Shown here piece after piece: positions 44,699-54,281 of a stretch of 64,000 nucleotides of DNA. The position numbers and the translations under genes are program-made. Numbering within the stretch: position 1 is the first letter of the stretch; each line of letters starts with the position of its first letter. Source of the DNA: JBMNCQ01 sp049366715. Lineage in GTDB: Bacteria > Bacillota > Peptococcia > Peptococcales > BICA1-8. The notes under the pieces are model-generated. The model had not been told where the DNA came from. It saw only the letters and a program-made list of their open reading frames with translations, and ran no database searches. Location: the NCBI GenBank assembly GCA_049366715.1, contig JBMNCQ010000083.1, forward strand, positions 96,777 to 160,776, written 5' to 3'.

Positions 44699-47600
44699 AT
44701 GACGCAAAATCTGTTCTCCAAGGAAATGTTTGCTAACGCCAAAGAAATACCACCGGAAGTGAAAGTTTTTTTAAATCAGTTGCAGATATGTAAAGTAGAA
44801 GTTTCCCAAGTCACGAAAACTTGGGAAATCTATTTTTACTGTTGCAAAGTTCCTGCCGGGTCTTTATTAGAGGAAAGCTGCCGTGCTATTCATAAATATT
44901 TTCCCCAAATAGAAAATCTTAAATTAATTCCTAAATTGGAAGATGCCGTATCTTTAGAGGAATTTTTAAAGAGCAATTGGGTCCTTGTTTTAGATATATT
45001 AACGGAGAAATTTCCTAGTGCTAAGGGATGGATGGCTAACAGCTACTGGCAGGCGAAAGGAGATAATTGCCTGGAGATATTCCTTGGCAATTCTTTAGGG
45101 GTCACCTATTTAACGAAAAAAGGGTGTCAAGCTTTTTTAGAAAAAAGACTAAATGAGATGTTTCATATACCTGTAAATATTACATTTAAATTTGACGGAG
45201 CTATTGAACAAATTAAAGTAACACCGGAGCCGTCTCAATTTACCGGCCCGGTTTCTGTTGCTAAACCGGCCGGGTTACCCAGGACCGGAGTTAAAGTAAA
45301 GAATAATATTGTTTTATATGGCAAGCAAATCAAAGGCAGCTTTAAAGCTGTCAAAGAACTGACTGAAGAAGAACCTAATGTGATTATTGCCGGACGGCCT
45401 TTTGCTATTGATTTACGGGAATTGAAGACCGGGAGAGCAATCTTGAGTTTTTCTTTAACGGATTTAACAGATTCTATTACCTGTAAGATCATTAAAGAAC
45501 GAAAAGAGCTGGAAAATCTCGTAGCCGAATTGGAAAAAGCCACAGATGTGAAAGTCCGGGGTACTGCTCAAATAGATAAATTTACCCAGGAATTAACGTT
45601 AATGGCTTATGATATAAATACAGAACATCAATTAACAGTTCGCTGTGATCATGCGGAGGAAAAAAGAATTGAGCTGCATTTACACACGAAAATGAGCAGT
45701 ATGGACGGGGTAAGTGCCGCCAAAGATTTAATAAGAATTGCTGCCCAATGGGGACATGCCGCGATAGCTATTACAGACCACGGAGTTGTACAGGCTTTCC
45801 CGGAGGCCTATGAAGCAGGGAAAAAACATAATATTAAAGTTATTTATGGCATGGAAGCATATATCTTCAATGATCAGATAAAATACTCCGGTAAAATTCC
45901 TAATTATCATTGTCTGGTCTTGGTTAAGGATAAAGCGGGATTAAAAAATTTATATAAGCTGGTAACGGAATCCCATTTAAATCATTTCAGCAGAGTTCCC
46001 CGTATACCGAAAAGTTTGTTAAATAGCAAGCGGGAAGGTTTAATCATAGGCACGGCTTGTGAAGCCGGGGAGTTGATTCAAAACTACCTTCATAACCCGG
46101 CTGATGAAAAAACGTTACAGAATATTGCAGAGTTTTACGATTTTATTGAAATTCAGCCTACGGGCAATAATGAATTTCTGGTAAGAAACGGCACGGTTAA
46201 TTCCCCGCAGGATCTAATACAGCTTAATATGGATTTGTACCACCTTGGCAAGAAAATACATAAACCTGTAGTTGCCACCGGAGACGTGCATTTTGCCAAT
46301 CCGGAAGATGAAATATTCCGCCGCATTCTAATGGCGGGAAAAGGCTTCTCCGATGCCGATCAACAAGGACCGTTATATTTAAAAACGACCCAGGAAATGC
46401 TGGAGGAATTTAAGTATTTAGGAGAAAAGGAAGCAGAGGAAGTTGTCATTTATAATCCCCGGCAGATAGTATCCCGGGTAGAGGATATTAAACCGATTCC
46501 CGATGAGTTGTATTCTCCGGAGATTCCCGGTGCTGAAGAGGAAATAATCAGCCTGACCATGAATACGGCCCATGAGTTATATGGACCGGAGCTCCCGGAA
46601 ATCGTTGCAAAAAGGATAAAGAAAGAGCTTGATTCGATAATAAACAACGGATTTGCGGTGCTCTATTTAATCGCCCATAAATTGGTAAAAAAGTCCAATG
46701 ATGACGGATATCTGGTTGGGTCCAGGGGATCCGTAGGTTCTTCCCTGGTAGCAACTTTAACGGGTATAACGGAGGTAAATCCCCTGCAGCCGCATTACCG
46801 CTGTGCCAATTGCTATTATTCCGAATTTATCACAGACGGATCTTACGGTTCGGGAGCGGATTTACCGGATAAATCTTGTCCGGTGTGCAACAAGTTCCTG
46901 ATCAAGGATGGACATGATATCCCCTTTGAAGTTTTTCTGGGCTTTAAGGGTGACAAAGTTCCTGATATAGACTTGAACTTTTCCGGTGACTATCAGCCGA
47001 GGGCTCACAAATATACGGAAGAGCTGTTCGGCAAGGATAACGTTTTCAGGGCGGGAACGATTTCAACTATTGCTTCCCGGACGGCCTTTGGTTTTGTGAA
47101 AAATTATTTAGATGAAAGACAGCAATTTAAAAGATCGGCAGAAATGAATCGTCTGGTTGAAGGCTGCAGCGGAGTTAAAAAAACCACCGGCCAGCACCCC
47201 GGCGGCTTAATGGTCGTACCGAAAGGAATAGATGTTCATGATTTTACTCCTTTACAGCGCCCTGCCGATGATCAAAAATCAGAAACAATAACGACCCATT
47301 TTGATTATCATTCTATAAGCAGCCGCTTGGTTAAACTGGATATTCTAGGACACGATGACCCTACGGTAATTAAAATGCTGGAAGATTTAACGGGGATGGA
47401 TGCCAGGACCATTCATCTTGATGATCCTGTGACGATGAGCTTATTTTCATCTCCCCAGGCTCTGAACGTAGCTGCGGAGGAACTGAATTCTACTGTAGGG
47501 ACATATGGGATACCTGAATTTGGTACAAAATTCGTCCGGCAGATGCTGGAAGATACCAAGCCGCAAACTTTTTCCGAATTGGTACGAATCAGTGGCTTTT

Positions 47601-48385
47601 CCCACGGGACAGACGTGTGGTTAAATAATGCGCAGGATTTGATCGTCAAAGGAATTGCCAAACTATCGGAAGCGATTTCAGCCCGGGATGATATTATGAC
47701 CTTTTTGATCTTAAAAGGGGTTGAGCCGGGCACAGCCTTTAAAATAATGGAAGCGGTAAGAAAAGGCAAAGGGGTTTCCCCTGAATATGAAGAGGTGATG
47801 AAGGAAAATAACGTTCCTGACTGGTATATAGAATCATGTAAGAAGATAAAATATATGTTTCCTAAGGCCCATGCCGTTGCCTATGTAATGATGGCCTTCC
47901 GAATCGCCTATTTTAAAGTGAATTTTCCTTTAGCCTTTTATGCAACATTTTTTACCGTTAGAGCTGATGAATTTGACGCTCAATTGATTTGCAGCGGATT
48001 GCAGGAGGTAAAAAAGGCCATTTCCGGTATCCAGGAGAAAGGAAATGCAGCCAGTACCAAAGAGTCTAAATTACTGATTATTTTAGAACTGGCCATGGAG
48101 ATGTATCTGAGAGGTTGCAAATTTCAAAAAGTAGATTTGCACAAATCAGAAGCTAAGAGATTTGTGATCGAAAGAGAATCTTTAATTCCTCCTTTGGCGG
48201 GATTGCAGGGGGTAGGCATCACGGCAGCTGAAAATATTATTAAAGCCAGGGATGAATATTTTTTCACATCAATTGAAGATTTGCGCATAAGAGCCAAAAT
48301 CAGTAAAACTGTTATTGAAACATTGCAGGTCCATGGATGCTTGGAGACTTTGCCAGAAACTGATCAGCTTACATTATTTAGTTAA
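44699..48385 (+). CDS. polC: DNA polymerase III alpha subunit, PolC type, lacking the exonuclease domain
   Basis: Replicative DNA polymerase of low-GC Gram-positives. It has 1,228 residues against about 1,440 in B. subtilis. Domains in order: N-terminal domain, OB fold (about 215-310), PHP domain starting at ELHLHTKMSSMDG (about 325), polymerase core with a four-Cys zinc site (CANC and CPVC near 705-735) and the catalytic PDIDLNF near 755, a helix-hairpin-helix region, and a C-terminal clamp-binding QLTLF. At residues 393-404 the PHP halves are joined by a short linker (DQIKYSGKIPNYH) where the DEDD 3'-5' exonuclease normally sits; no VFDVETTG-type motif exists anywhere in the protein. The frame is continuous. 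ATG 44699 follows GGAGG. Confidence 0.95.
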   Translation: MTQNLFSKEMFANAKEIPPEVKVFLNQLQICKVEVSQVTKTWEIYFYCCKVPAGSLLEESCRAIHKYFPQIENLKLIPKLEDAVSLEEFLKSNWVLVLDILTEKFPSAKGWMANSYWQAKGDNCLEIFLGNSLGVTYLTKKGCQAFLEKRLNEMFHIPVNITFKFDGAIEQIKVTPEPSQFTGPVSVAKPAGLPRTGVKVKNNIVLYGKQIKGSFKAVKELTEEEPNVIIAGRPFAIDLRELKTGRAILSFSLTDLTDSITCKIIKERKELENLVAELEKATDVKVRGTAQIDKFTQELTLMAYDINTEHQLTVRCDHAEEKRIELHLHTKMSSMDGVSAAKDLIRIAAQWGHAAIAITDHGVVQAFPEAYEAGKKHNIKVIYGMEAYIFNDQIKYSGKIPNYHCLVLVKDKAGLKNLYKLVTESHLNHFSRVPRIPKSLLNSKREGLIIGTACEAGELIQNYLHNPADEKTLQNIAEFYDFIEIQPTGNNEFLVRNGTVNSPQDLIQLNMDLYHLGKKIHKPVVATGDVHFANPEDEIFRRILMAGKGFSDADQQGPLYLKTTQEMLEEFKYLGEKEAEEVVIYNPRQIVSRVEDIKPIPDELYSPEIPGAEEEIISLTMNTAHELYGPELPEIVAKRIKKELDSIINNGFAVLYLIAHKLVKKSNDDGYLVGSRGSVGSSLVATLTGITEVNPLQPHYRCANCYYSEFITDGSYGSGADLPDKSCPVCNKFLIKDGHDIPFEVFLGFKGDKVPDIDLNFSGDYQPRAHKYTEELFGKDNVFRAGTISTIASRTAFGFVKNYLDERQQFKRSAEMNRLVEGCSGVKKTTGQHPGGLMVVPKGIDVHDFTPLQRPADDQKSETITTHFDYHSISSRLVKLDILGHDDPTVIKMLEDLTGMDARTIHLDDPVTMSLFSSPQALNVAAEELNSTVGTYGIPEFGTKFVRQMLEDTKPQTFSELVRISGFSHGTDVWLNNAQDLIVKGIAKLSEAISARDDIMTFLILKGVEPGTAFKIMEAVRKGKGVSPEYEEVMKENNVPDWYIESCKKIKYMFPKAHAVAYVMMAFRIAYFKVNFPLAFYATFFTVRADEFDAQLICSGLQEVKKAISGIQEKGNAASTKESKLLIILELAMEMYLRGCKFQKVDLHKSEAKRFVIERESLIPPLAGLQGVGITAAENIIKARDEYFFTSIEDLRIRAKISKTVIETLQVHGCLETLPETDQLTLFS

Positions 48386-48387
48386 TC

Positions 48388-48416
48388 TTGTCAATAACTG
48401 TTCCATATGGTATACT
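48388..48416 (+). promoter_or_regulatory. Sigma-A promoter of the rimP-nusA-infB operon
   Basis: TTGTCA (48388-48393), 17 bases, TATACT (48411-48416): each hexamer is one base off consensus with ideal spacing. It sits directly after polC and drives rimP through ribF. The expected start is near 48423, giving a leader of about 140 bases. Confidence 0.8.
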
Positions 48417-48454
48417 ATCTTTGGATTTGATTTAGATGGGTAATATTTGTCTGC

Positions 48455-48480
48455 AGAGAGTGGGTTCGCGCCCACTCTTT
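48455..48480 (+). promoter_or_regulatory. GC-rich hairpin in the rimP leader
   Basis: AGAGTGGG (48457-48464) pairs with CCCACTCT (48471-48478), loop TTCGCG, followed by TTCATGTTATTCTTATAG. It could be a weak terminator (end of polC transcripts or attenuator of rimP) or a protein-binding site. Its position between the promoter and rimP favours a regulatory role. Confidence 0.5.
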
Positions 48481-48564
48481 CATGTTATTCTTATAGTTCT
48501 TTGCATACATTTTACAAATTATGTAAAAAATATAAATTACGGATAAAAAGGAGGAGAGAAGAAG

Positions 48565-49020
48565 ATGGCTAAAATTGAAGACATAATAACCGGCCTGGTA
48601 GAACCGGTTATTACCGAAAAAAATATGGAACTTGTTGAGGTAAATTTCGTAAAAGAAGGCCAGGATTGGTTTCTGCGAATCTTTATTGATAAGGAAGACG
48701 GAATTGACCTGGATGATTGTGAAGATGTAAGTCGGACAGTCAGTAAGCTTTTAGATGAATATGACCCGATTACCCAGGCTTATCATCTGGAGGTATCTTC
48801 GCCGGGTATTGAAAGACCATTGAAAAATACCAGGGATTATCTTAGGTTTACAGGCAGTTCCATTCAGGTCAAAACTTTTGTCCCCATTGCAGGGAATAAG
48901 AAATTGACAGGTCTTTTGGAAAAAGCCGATGATGATGAAATAACAATAATCGTGGGGCAGGATAAGATAAATATTGCCAGGGAAAAAATAGCAAAGGCCA
49001 CTTTGGTTTGGGAAGATTAA
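48565..49020 (+). CDS. rimP: Ribosome maturation factor RimP
   Basis: Needed for 30S subunit maturation. The 151-residue protein has the N-terminal domain (LVEVNFVKEGQDWFLRIFID, then DLDDCEDVSRTVSKLLD) and a C-terminal SH3-like domain; the YHLEVSSPGIERPL signature is complete. ATG 48565 follows AAGGAGGAG. It is the first gene of the nusA-infB operon, as in most bacteria. Confidence 0.96.
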   Translation: MAKIEDIITGLVEPVITEKNMELVEVNFVKEGQDWFLRIFIDKEDGIDLDDCEDVSRTVSKLLDEYDPITQAYHLEVSSPGIERPLKNTRDYLRFTGSSIQVKTFVPIAGNKKLTGLLEKADDDEITIIVGQDKINIAREKIAKATLVWED

Positions 49021-49045
49021 AATTAAATAACAGGAGGTTTTGTGG

Positions 49046-50122
49046 GTGAATTTGGAGTTAATTCAAGCGTTAAAAGATTTAGAGAAAGAGAAAGGTATTG
49101 ATTCGGAAATCATCATTGAAGCAATAGAGGCCGCCTTAATATCAGCATATAAGAAAAATTTCGGCTCGTTACAAAATGTAAGGGTAAGTATTGACAGAAT
49201 CACCGGTGAGATTAAGGTTTATGCCCGCAAACAAGTTGTAGAACAGGTGGAAGACGACAGAACGGAGGTATCCTTAGCTGATGCCCGGAAAATTAATCCT
49301 AATTATGAAACGGATGATATAGTTGAGTCTGAAGTTACTCCCAAAAACTTTGGGCGGATAGCCGCGCAGACTGCTAAGCAGGTTGTCGTGCAGAGAATCA
49401 GGGAAGCAGAAAGGGCTCTGATTTATGATGAGTTTTCCAACCGGGAAAGTGACATAGTCACCGGGACCATTCAAAGGTTAGAAGCCAAAAATGTCTTTAT
49501 CGATCTGGGTAAAACAGAAGCAGTTTTAACACCAACGGAACAAATTCCCGGCGAGACATACAATATACATGAGCGTGTAAAGGCTTACATTGTGGAAGTA
49601 CGGAAGACTCCTAAAGGTCCGCAAATTATTGTTTCCCGAACCCATCCCGGTTTATTAAAAAGATTATTTGAGTTAGAAGTCCCGGAGATTCATGATGGAG
49701 TGGTAGAAATTAAATCCGTATCCAGAGAAGCAGGCTCCCGGTCAAAGATTTCCGTATATTCCCATGATGAAAATGTTGACCCCGTAGGGGCTTGTGTCGG
49801 TCCTAAAGGAATGCGGGTTCAAACGATCGTTAATGAATTAAAGGGAGAAAAAATTGATATTGTTAAGTGGGATAAAGATATGGCAGTTTATATTGCAAAC
49901 TCCTTGAGTCCGGCAAAAGTGGTTGATGTGCAGGTAAATGAAGATGATAAAAAAGCCAGAGTAATCGTGCCTGATTATCAATTATCCCTGGCCATAGGTA
50001 AAGAGGGTCAGAATGCCCGCTTAGCTGCCAAACTTACCGGCTGGAAGATCGACATTAAGAGTGAAACTCAAGCCAGAGAAGCAGGGATTGTATTTGATGA
50101 AAATATCCTTGAAACGGAGTGA
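49046..50122 (+). CDS. nusA: Transcription termination/antitermination factor NusA
   Basis: Binds RNA polymerase and nascent RNA and modulates pausing and termination. It has 358 residues: N-terminal polymerase-binding domain (to about 125), S1 domain (about 132-200), and KH1/KH2 domains (GACVGPKGMRVQTIVNEL, LAIGKEGQNARLAAKLTG). It lacks the acidic C-terminal repeats of E. coli, as is normal for Firmicutes. GTG 49046 is eight bases from GGAGG. Confidence 0.96.
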   Translation: MNLELIQALKDLEKEKGIDSEIIIEAIEAALISAYKKNFGSLQNVRVSIDRITGEIKVYARKQVVEQVEDDRTEVSLADARKINPNYETDDIVESEVTPKNFGRIAAQTAKQVVVQRIREAERALIYDEFSNRESDIVTGTIQRLEAKNVFIDLGKTEAVLTPTEQIPGETYNIHERVKAYIVEVRKTPKGPQIIVSRTHPGLLKRLFELEVPEIHDGVVEIKSVSREAGSRSKISVYSHDENVDPVGACVGPKGMRVQTIVNELKGEKIDIVKWDKDMAVYIANSLSPAKVVDVQVNEDDKKARVIVPDYQLSLAIGKEGQNARLAAKLTGWKIDIKSETQAREAGIVFDENILETE

Positions 50123-50127
50123 TTCCC

Positions 50128-50388
50128 TTGCCTAAAAAAACTCCTTTGAGAATGTGTATTGGCTGTCAGCAAATGTTCGATAAAAGAGATTTACATAGAA
50201 TTGTCAGAACTCCGGAGGGGGAAATTCTTCTGGATACAACAGGAAAGAAATCCGGGCGAGGAGCTTATATTTGTTCCAGTCTGGAATGTTTTAAGAAGGT
50301 CAGAAAATCCAAAAAGTTGGAAAAATCTCTTAAAGCAGCTATACCTGCGGAAATGTATGATCAATTACAGGTGAACTTTCATGAATAA
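50128..50388 (+). CDS. ylxR: YlxR family RNA-binding protein (RnpM)
   Basis: An 86-residue basic protein with the YlxR signature RMCIGCQQMFDKRDLHRIVR and GRGAYIC. In B. subtilis it binds the RNase P RNA (RnpM). TTG 50128 is five bases from GGAGTGA; the GTG at 50119 overlaps nusA and the site. It overlaps ylxQ by eight bases. Confidence 0.92.
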   Translation: MPKKTPLRMCIGCQQMFDKRDLHRIVRTPEGEILLDTTGKKSGRGAYICSSLECFKKVRKSKKLEKSLKAAIPAEMYDQLQVNFHE

Positions 50389-50683
50389 GGCAATTTTATA
50401 TACAAGTATCGGTTTTGCTCAAAAATCAGGCAAGCTGGTATCGGGAGAGTCCGGGGTAAAAGCTTTGTTAAATAAAAATCAAATATTTTTGTTGATCGCT
50501 GCGGAAGACCTTTCAGATAACCGCAAACGTTTTTGGAATGCTGTTGCCCAACAAGCAGGAATCCCCATCATTATTCAGGGGAATAAGCGGGAATTAGGAA
50601 TTGCAATTGGCATGTCTCCCAGGGCTTTAATTGGAATTACTGATAAAAAGATGGCTGTATCTATTGAAAACAAACTGCAATAA
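50381..50683 (+). CDS. ylxQ: L7Ae/L30e-family ribosomal protein YlxQ
   Basis: A 100-residue RNA-binding protein of the L7Ae fold, probably a K-turn binder. It contains GFAQKSGKLVSGESGVKAL and LLIAAEDLSDNRKR. It lies between ylxR and infB in the Firmicutes nusA operon. The precise RNA target is not known to me. Confidence 0.9.
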   Translation: MNKAILYTSIGFAQKSGKLVSGESGVKALLNKNQIFLLIAAEDLSDNRKRFWNAVAQQAGIPIIIQGNKRELGIAIGMSPRALIGITDKKMAVSIENKLQ

Positions 50684-50701
50684 TAATCCGGAGGTGATTG
50701 A

Positions 50702-52924
50702 ATGGCTAAGAAGAGGATTCATGAATTAGCTAAAGATATGGGGATAAGCAGCAAAGATTTATTGGATAAATTAATAGATTTAGGGTTGCCTGTTAAAAAT
50801 CATATGAGTACGATTCCTGCCCATGAGGTAAAACGTATTCAAAATATGGTGATTAATTTAGATGAAAAGCAAGAAACCCAAAGCACAACCCAGCAAAAGG
50901 AAAATAAAAAGGATGAAGGTAAAGAAAATCTCAAAAAGAACCGGAGACCTGTTGGGGAGAAGGAACCTCAGAAGGCTAAAAAAGAAAATGGCAGCGAAGA
51001 GGTTAAAGAAAAATTTGAAGAGTACCATTATGATTCTCCTAAAGTAATTAAGGTGCCTAAAACGAAGAAAAATGCAGATAGTAACTCCAGACCATTTAAT
51101 AAAAATAAAGGAAAAATAAAAGGGAAAAATAAAAATAAAAATTTCAAAGAGAATCAGCGGGAAATTGCGGAGGTTAAACGGCACTTAGTCATTGAAGGGA
51201 GCATTAGTGTCCAGGACCTGGCTCACCAGTTGGGTAAAAAGGCAACGGAAGTGATTAAGAAGTTAATGCAGATGGGGATGATGGTCACAATAAATCAAGA
51301 ATTAGACGTCGATACAGTTTCGATCATAGCCGAAGATTTTGGGGCGACGATAGAAATCAAGACAAGTAAGGAAGAAGAACTGTTTGCCGTTGTCGAAGAT
51401 AAGCTGGAAGAATTAGAAACAAGGCCACCTATTGTTACGATTATGGGCCATGTTGATCATGGAAAAACTTCCCTTTTAGATAAAATTAGAGAAACGAATG
51501 TAATCGCTACCGAGGCGGGCGGTATCACTCAGCATATCGGTGCCTATCAAGTAGAGATCAGGGGAGAGAAGATTACCTTTCTGGATACTCCCGGTCATGA
51601 GGCTTTTACCGCGATGCGGGCCCGGGGGGCTCAGATCACGGATGTAGCCATTCTGGTTGTTGCTGCAGATGATGGAGTAATGCCGCAGACAATTGAAGCA
51701 ATCCGTCATGCTCAAGCAGCCAAAGTACCAATCGTGATCGCAATTAACAAGATAGACAAACCCAATAGTAACCCGGAAAGAGTTAAACAGGAATTAACAG
51801 AATATGGTCTGGTATCTGAAGAGTGGGGCGGAGATATCATTATGGTTCCCGTATCTGCGGTGACCGGTGAAGGAATCGATACTTTATTAGAAATGATTTT
51901 ACTGGTATCGGAAGTTGCTGAGTTGAAGGCTAATCCCCATAAACATGCCAGAGGTACTGTTATCGAAGCCAAGTTAGACAAAGGAAGAGGACCGGTAGCT
52001 ACTTTATTGGTTCAAACAGGAACCTTAAATATCGGAGATTTTTTAATTGTGGGGACCACTCAGGGCAGAATCAGGGCTATGTTTGATTATAAAGGCAAAA
52101 AACTTAAAGATGCTTCTCCTTCAACGCCTGTTGAAGTATTAGGATTATCAGATGTCCCCAGTGCCGGAGATGACTTTATTGCTGTTGATGATGAAAAATT
52201 AGCAAAGCAGGTTGCCGAAAAACGGCAGCAGGAAAAACATCATGAAGAAATAACCAGAAATACGAAAGTCTCATTAGATGATTTATTCGCCCAGATTCAA
52301 AAAGGTGATGTTAAAGATTTAAATATCATCCTAAAGGCTGATGTACAAGGTTCGATAGAAGCGATCAGACAGTCTTTAGAGAAATTAAGCAATGATGAAG
52401 TGAGAGTCAATATTATCCATTCTGCGGTCGGCGGAATAAAAGAAACGGATGTAATGCTGGCCACTGCTTCAAATGCGATCATTATCGGCTTCAATGTCAG
52501 ACCTGATGTGAATGCGAAAAAGGCAGCGGAAAAAGAAAACATTGACATTAGAACTTACCGGGTAATTTATGATGCAATTGAAGATATAAAAGCTGCGCTA
52601 ACCGGTTTATTAGCTCCTGAGATTAAAGAGGTTGAACTAGGACAAGCTGAAGTAAGGGCAACTTTTAAAGTGCCTAAGGTAGGTATGATCGCAGGCTGTT
52701 ATGTAACTGAAGGTAAAATAACCAGGGCTGCGAATATCCGTGTAGTCCGTGACAGTGTGGTAATTCACGACGGATTATTATCGTCTTTGAAACGTTTTAA
52801 GGATGATGTCCGGGAGGTTGCTTCAGGATATGAATGTGGTATAGGCATAGAAAGGTTCAATGATTTAAAAGAGGGAGATGTTTTAGAAGCATACACATTC
52901 CAGGAGGTAAAGAGGGAACTTTAA
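50702..52924 (+). CDS. infB: Translation initiation factor IF-2
   Basis: GTPase that brings fMet-tRNA to the 30S subunit and promotes subunit joining. The 740 residues begin with an IF2-N motif (RIHELAKDMGISSKDLLDKL), then a Lys/Asn-rich disordered linker (about 55-150), a second IF2-N-like domain, the G domain with GHVDHGKT at 249-256, DTPGHEAFT, NKID and SAV, and C-terminal domains. ATG 50702 follows GGAGGTG. Confidence 0.97.
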   Translation: MAKKRIHELAKDMGISSKDLLDKLIDLGLPVKNHMSTIPAHEVKRIQNMVINLDEKQETQSTTQQKENKKDEGKENLKKNRRPVGEKEPQKAKKENGSEEVKEKFEEYHYDSPKVIKVPKTKKNADSNSRPFNKNKGKIKGKNKNKNFKENQREIAEVKRHLVIEGSISVQDLAHQLGKKATEVIKKLMQMGMMVTINQELDVDTVSIIAEDFGATIEIKTSKEEELFAVVEDKLEELETRPPIVTIMGHVDHGKTSLLDKIRETNVIATEAGGITQHIGAYQVEIRGEKITFLDTPGHEAFTAMRARGAQITDVAILVVAADDGVMPQTIEAIRHAQAAKVPIVIAINKIDKPNSNPERVKQELTEYGLVSEEWGGDIIMVPVSAVTGEGIDTLLEMILLVSEVAELKANPHKHARGTVIEAKLDKGRGPVATLLVQTGTLNIGDFLIVGTTQGRIRAMFDYKGKKLKDASPSTPVEVLGLSDVPSAGDDFIAVDDEKLAKQVAEKRQQEKHHEEITRNTKVSLDDLFAQIQKGDVKDLNIILKADVQGSIEAIRQSLEKLSNDEVRVNIIHSAVGGIKETDVMLATASNAIIIGFNVRPDVNAKKAAEKENIDIRTYRVIYDAIEDIKAALTGLLAPEIKEVELGQAEVRATFKVPKVGMIAGCYVTEGKITRAANIRVVRDSVVIHDGLLSSLKRFKDDVREVASGYECGIGIERFNDLKEGDVLEAYTFQEVKREL

Positions 52925-52939
52925 TCCGAGGTGATATTA

Positions 52940-53323
52940 ATGGGTAGTCATGTAAGAAATAATAGAGTTGCAGAAGAGATTAAGCGGGAATTGGCTCAAA
53001 TAATACGAACTGAATTAAAGGACCCCAGGGTAAAGGGATTAATTAGTATTACCAATGTGAAGGTTACCGGTGATATGCGTTATGCAGAAATTTTTATCAG
53101 CCATTTCGGAAATAAAGAAGAGCATAAAGATGTGCTGCTGGCCATAAAAAAGGCAGCAGGTTTCTTAAGAACGGAGCTAGGTAAAAGGATTAGATTCAGA
53201 TTTACTCCTGAACTATTATTTAAATTTGATGAATCAATGGAGCATGGAGCAAGAATCTCAGCTATTTTATCCGAAATAAAGAATAACCAGGAGGATAGCG
53301 ATGGAGCAGATACTGAAAATTAG
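52940..53323 (+). CDS. rbfA: Ribosome-binding factor A
   Basis: Single KH-like domain protein for 16S rRNA 5'-end maturation and cold adaptation. It has 127 residues with RVAEEIKRELAQIIRTELKD and PRVKGLISITNVKVTGDMRY. ATG 52940 follows GAGGTGAT. The end overlaps nrnA by 23 bases, tighter than in most genomes. Confidence 0.96.
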   Translation: MGSHVRNNRVAEEIKRELAQIIRTELKDPRVKGLISITNVKVTGDMRYAEIFISHFGNKEEHKDVLLAIKKAAGFLRTELGKRIRFRFTPELLFKFDESMEHGARISAILSEIKNNQEDSDGADTEN

Positions 53324-54269
53324 AGACAGGCTTTTAGAATGTGATGAAATCACAATAATATCACATTTTCACCCAGATGGAGATACGATTGGTTCCCAGC
53401 TCGCTTTAGCAATTGGTCTGGAGCAACTGGGTAAAAAGACGGTACTGATTAATAAAGATACCGTCCCGCAAGCCTACCGCTATTTATGCAAATGGGAAGA
53501 TATAAAACCTTTAAAACCGGCAAAATCCCTGACTAAGATTGTTGTGTGCGTTGACTGTGCTACGATTGAGAGAACCGGATATGAGCTTACCGGTTATCTT
53601 GATGAAGATGCAATCTTAATTAATATTGACCACCACATCAGTAATTCCTGCTATGGTAATTTGAACTGGATTGGTTCTAATGCCGCTGCTACGGCAGAAT
53701 TAATATATGATCTGCTGGGGTTATTACAGGTGAGAATCGACCAAAGAATTGCTAACCCCCTTTATGTAGGAATCAGTACTGATACGGGGTCGTTTCTTTA
53801 TGAAAATACAACCAGCACGACCCATGTTGTTGTTGCGGATTTAATTAACCGGGGAGCGGATATTAACCTTTTACGAAATAATTATTATGAGAATATCAGC
53901 ATGGAAAAAATAAAGCTGCTAACATTTGGCCTAAATCATTTAACTTTTACAGAAGATAATAAAATCTCTTGGATTACTATTGATTTAGTTACTTTTCGAG
54001 CTACCGGAGCAGAAGATGCCGATGCCGAAGGGCTGATTAATTATCTTAAAAGTATTTCCGGGGTGGAGATCGCCATAATTTTTCGAGAATTGGCTGAAAA
54101 GAGGATCAAAATTAGTTTCCGTTCTAAAAAAAATGCCGATGTAAATAAGCTTGCTGCTAATTTTGGCGGCGGGGGACATCCGAGAGCAGCAGGCTGTATA
54201 ATCGAGGGTAGTTATTTAAAAGAGGTAGTTGAGATGGTTATAGGTGAAACAAGAAAAATTCTGCCTTAA
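53301..54269 (+). CDS. nrnA: Bifunctional oligoribonuclease / 3'-phosphoadenosine 5'-phosphate phosphatase NrnA
   Basis: DHH-family phosphoesterase that degrades nano-RNAs and pAp. In 322 residues: the first metal motif His22-Asp26-Asp28 (HFHPDGDTIGS), CVDCATIERTG, the DHH motif (INIDHHIS), and the DHHA1 domain ending FGGGGHPRAAG. The ATG 53301 start lies inside the end of rbfA with AGGAGG upstream. It precedes truB by 12 bases. Confidence 0.94.
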   Translation: MEQILKIRDRLLECDEITIISHFHPDGDTIGSQLALAIGLEQLGKKTVLINKDTVPQAYRYLCKWEDIKPLKPAKSLTKIVVCVDCATIERTGYELTGYLDEDAILINIDHHISNSCYGNLNWIGSNAAATAELIYDLLGLLQVRIDQRIANPLYVGISTDTGSFLYENTTSTTHVVVADLINRGADINLLRNNYYENISMEKIKLLTFGLNHLTFTEDNKISWITIDLVTFRATGAEDADAEGLINYLKSISGVEIAIIFRELAEKRIKISFRSKKNADVNKLAANFGGGGHPRAAGCIIEGSYLKEVVEMVIGETRKILP

Positions 54270-54281
54270 GGGGATAATTTA

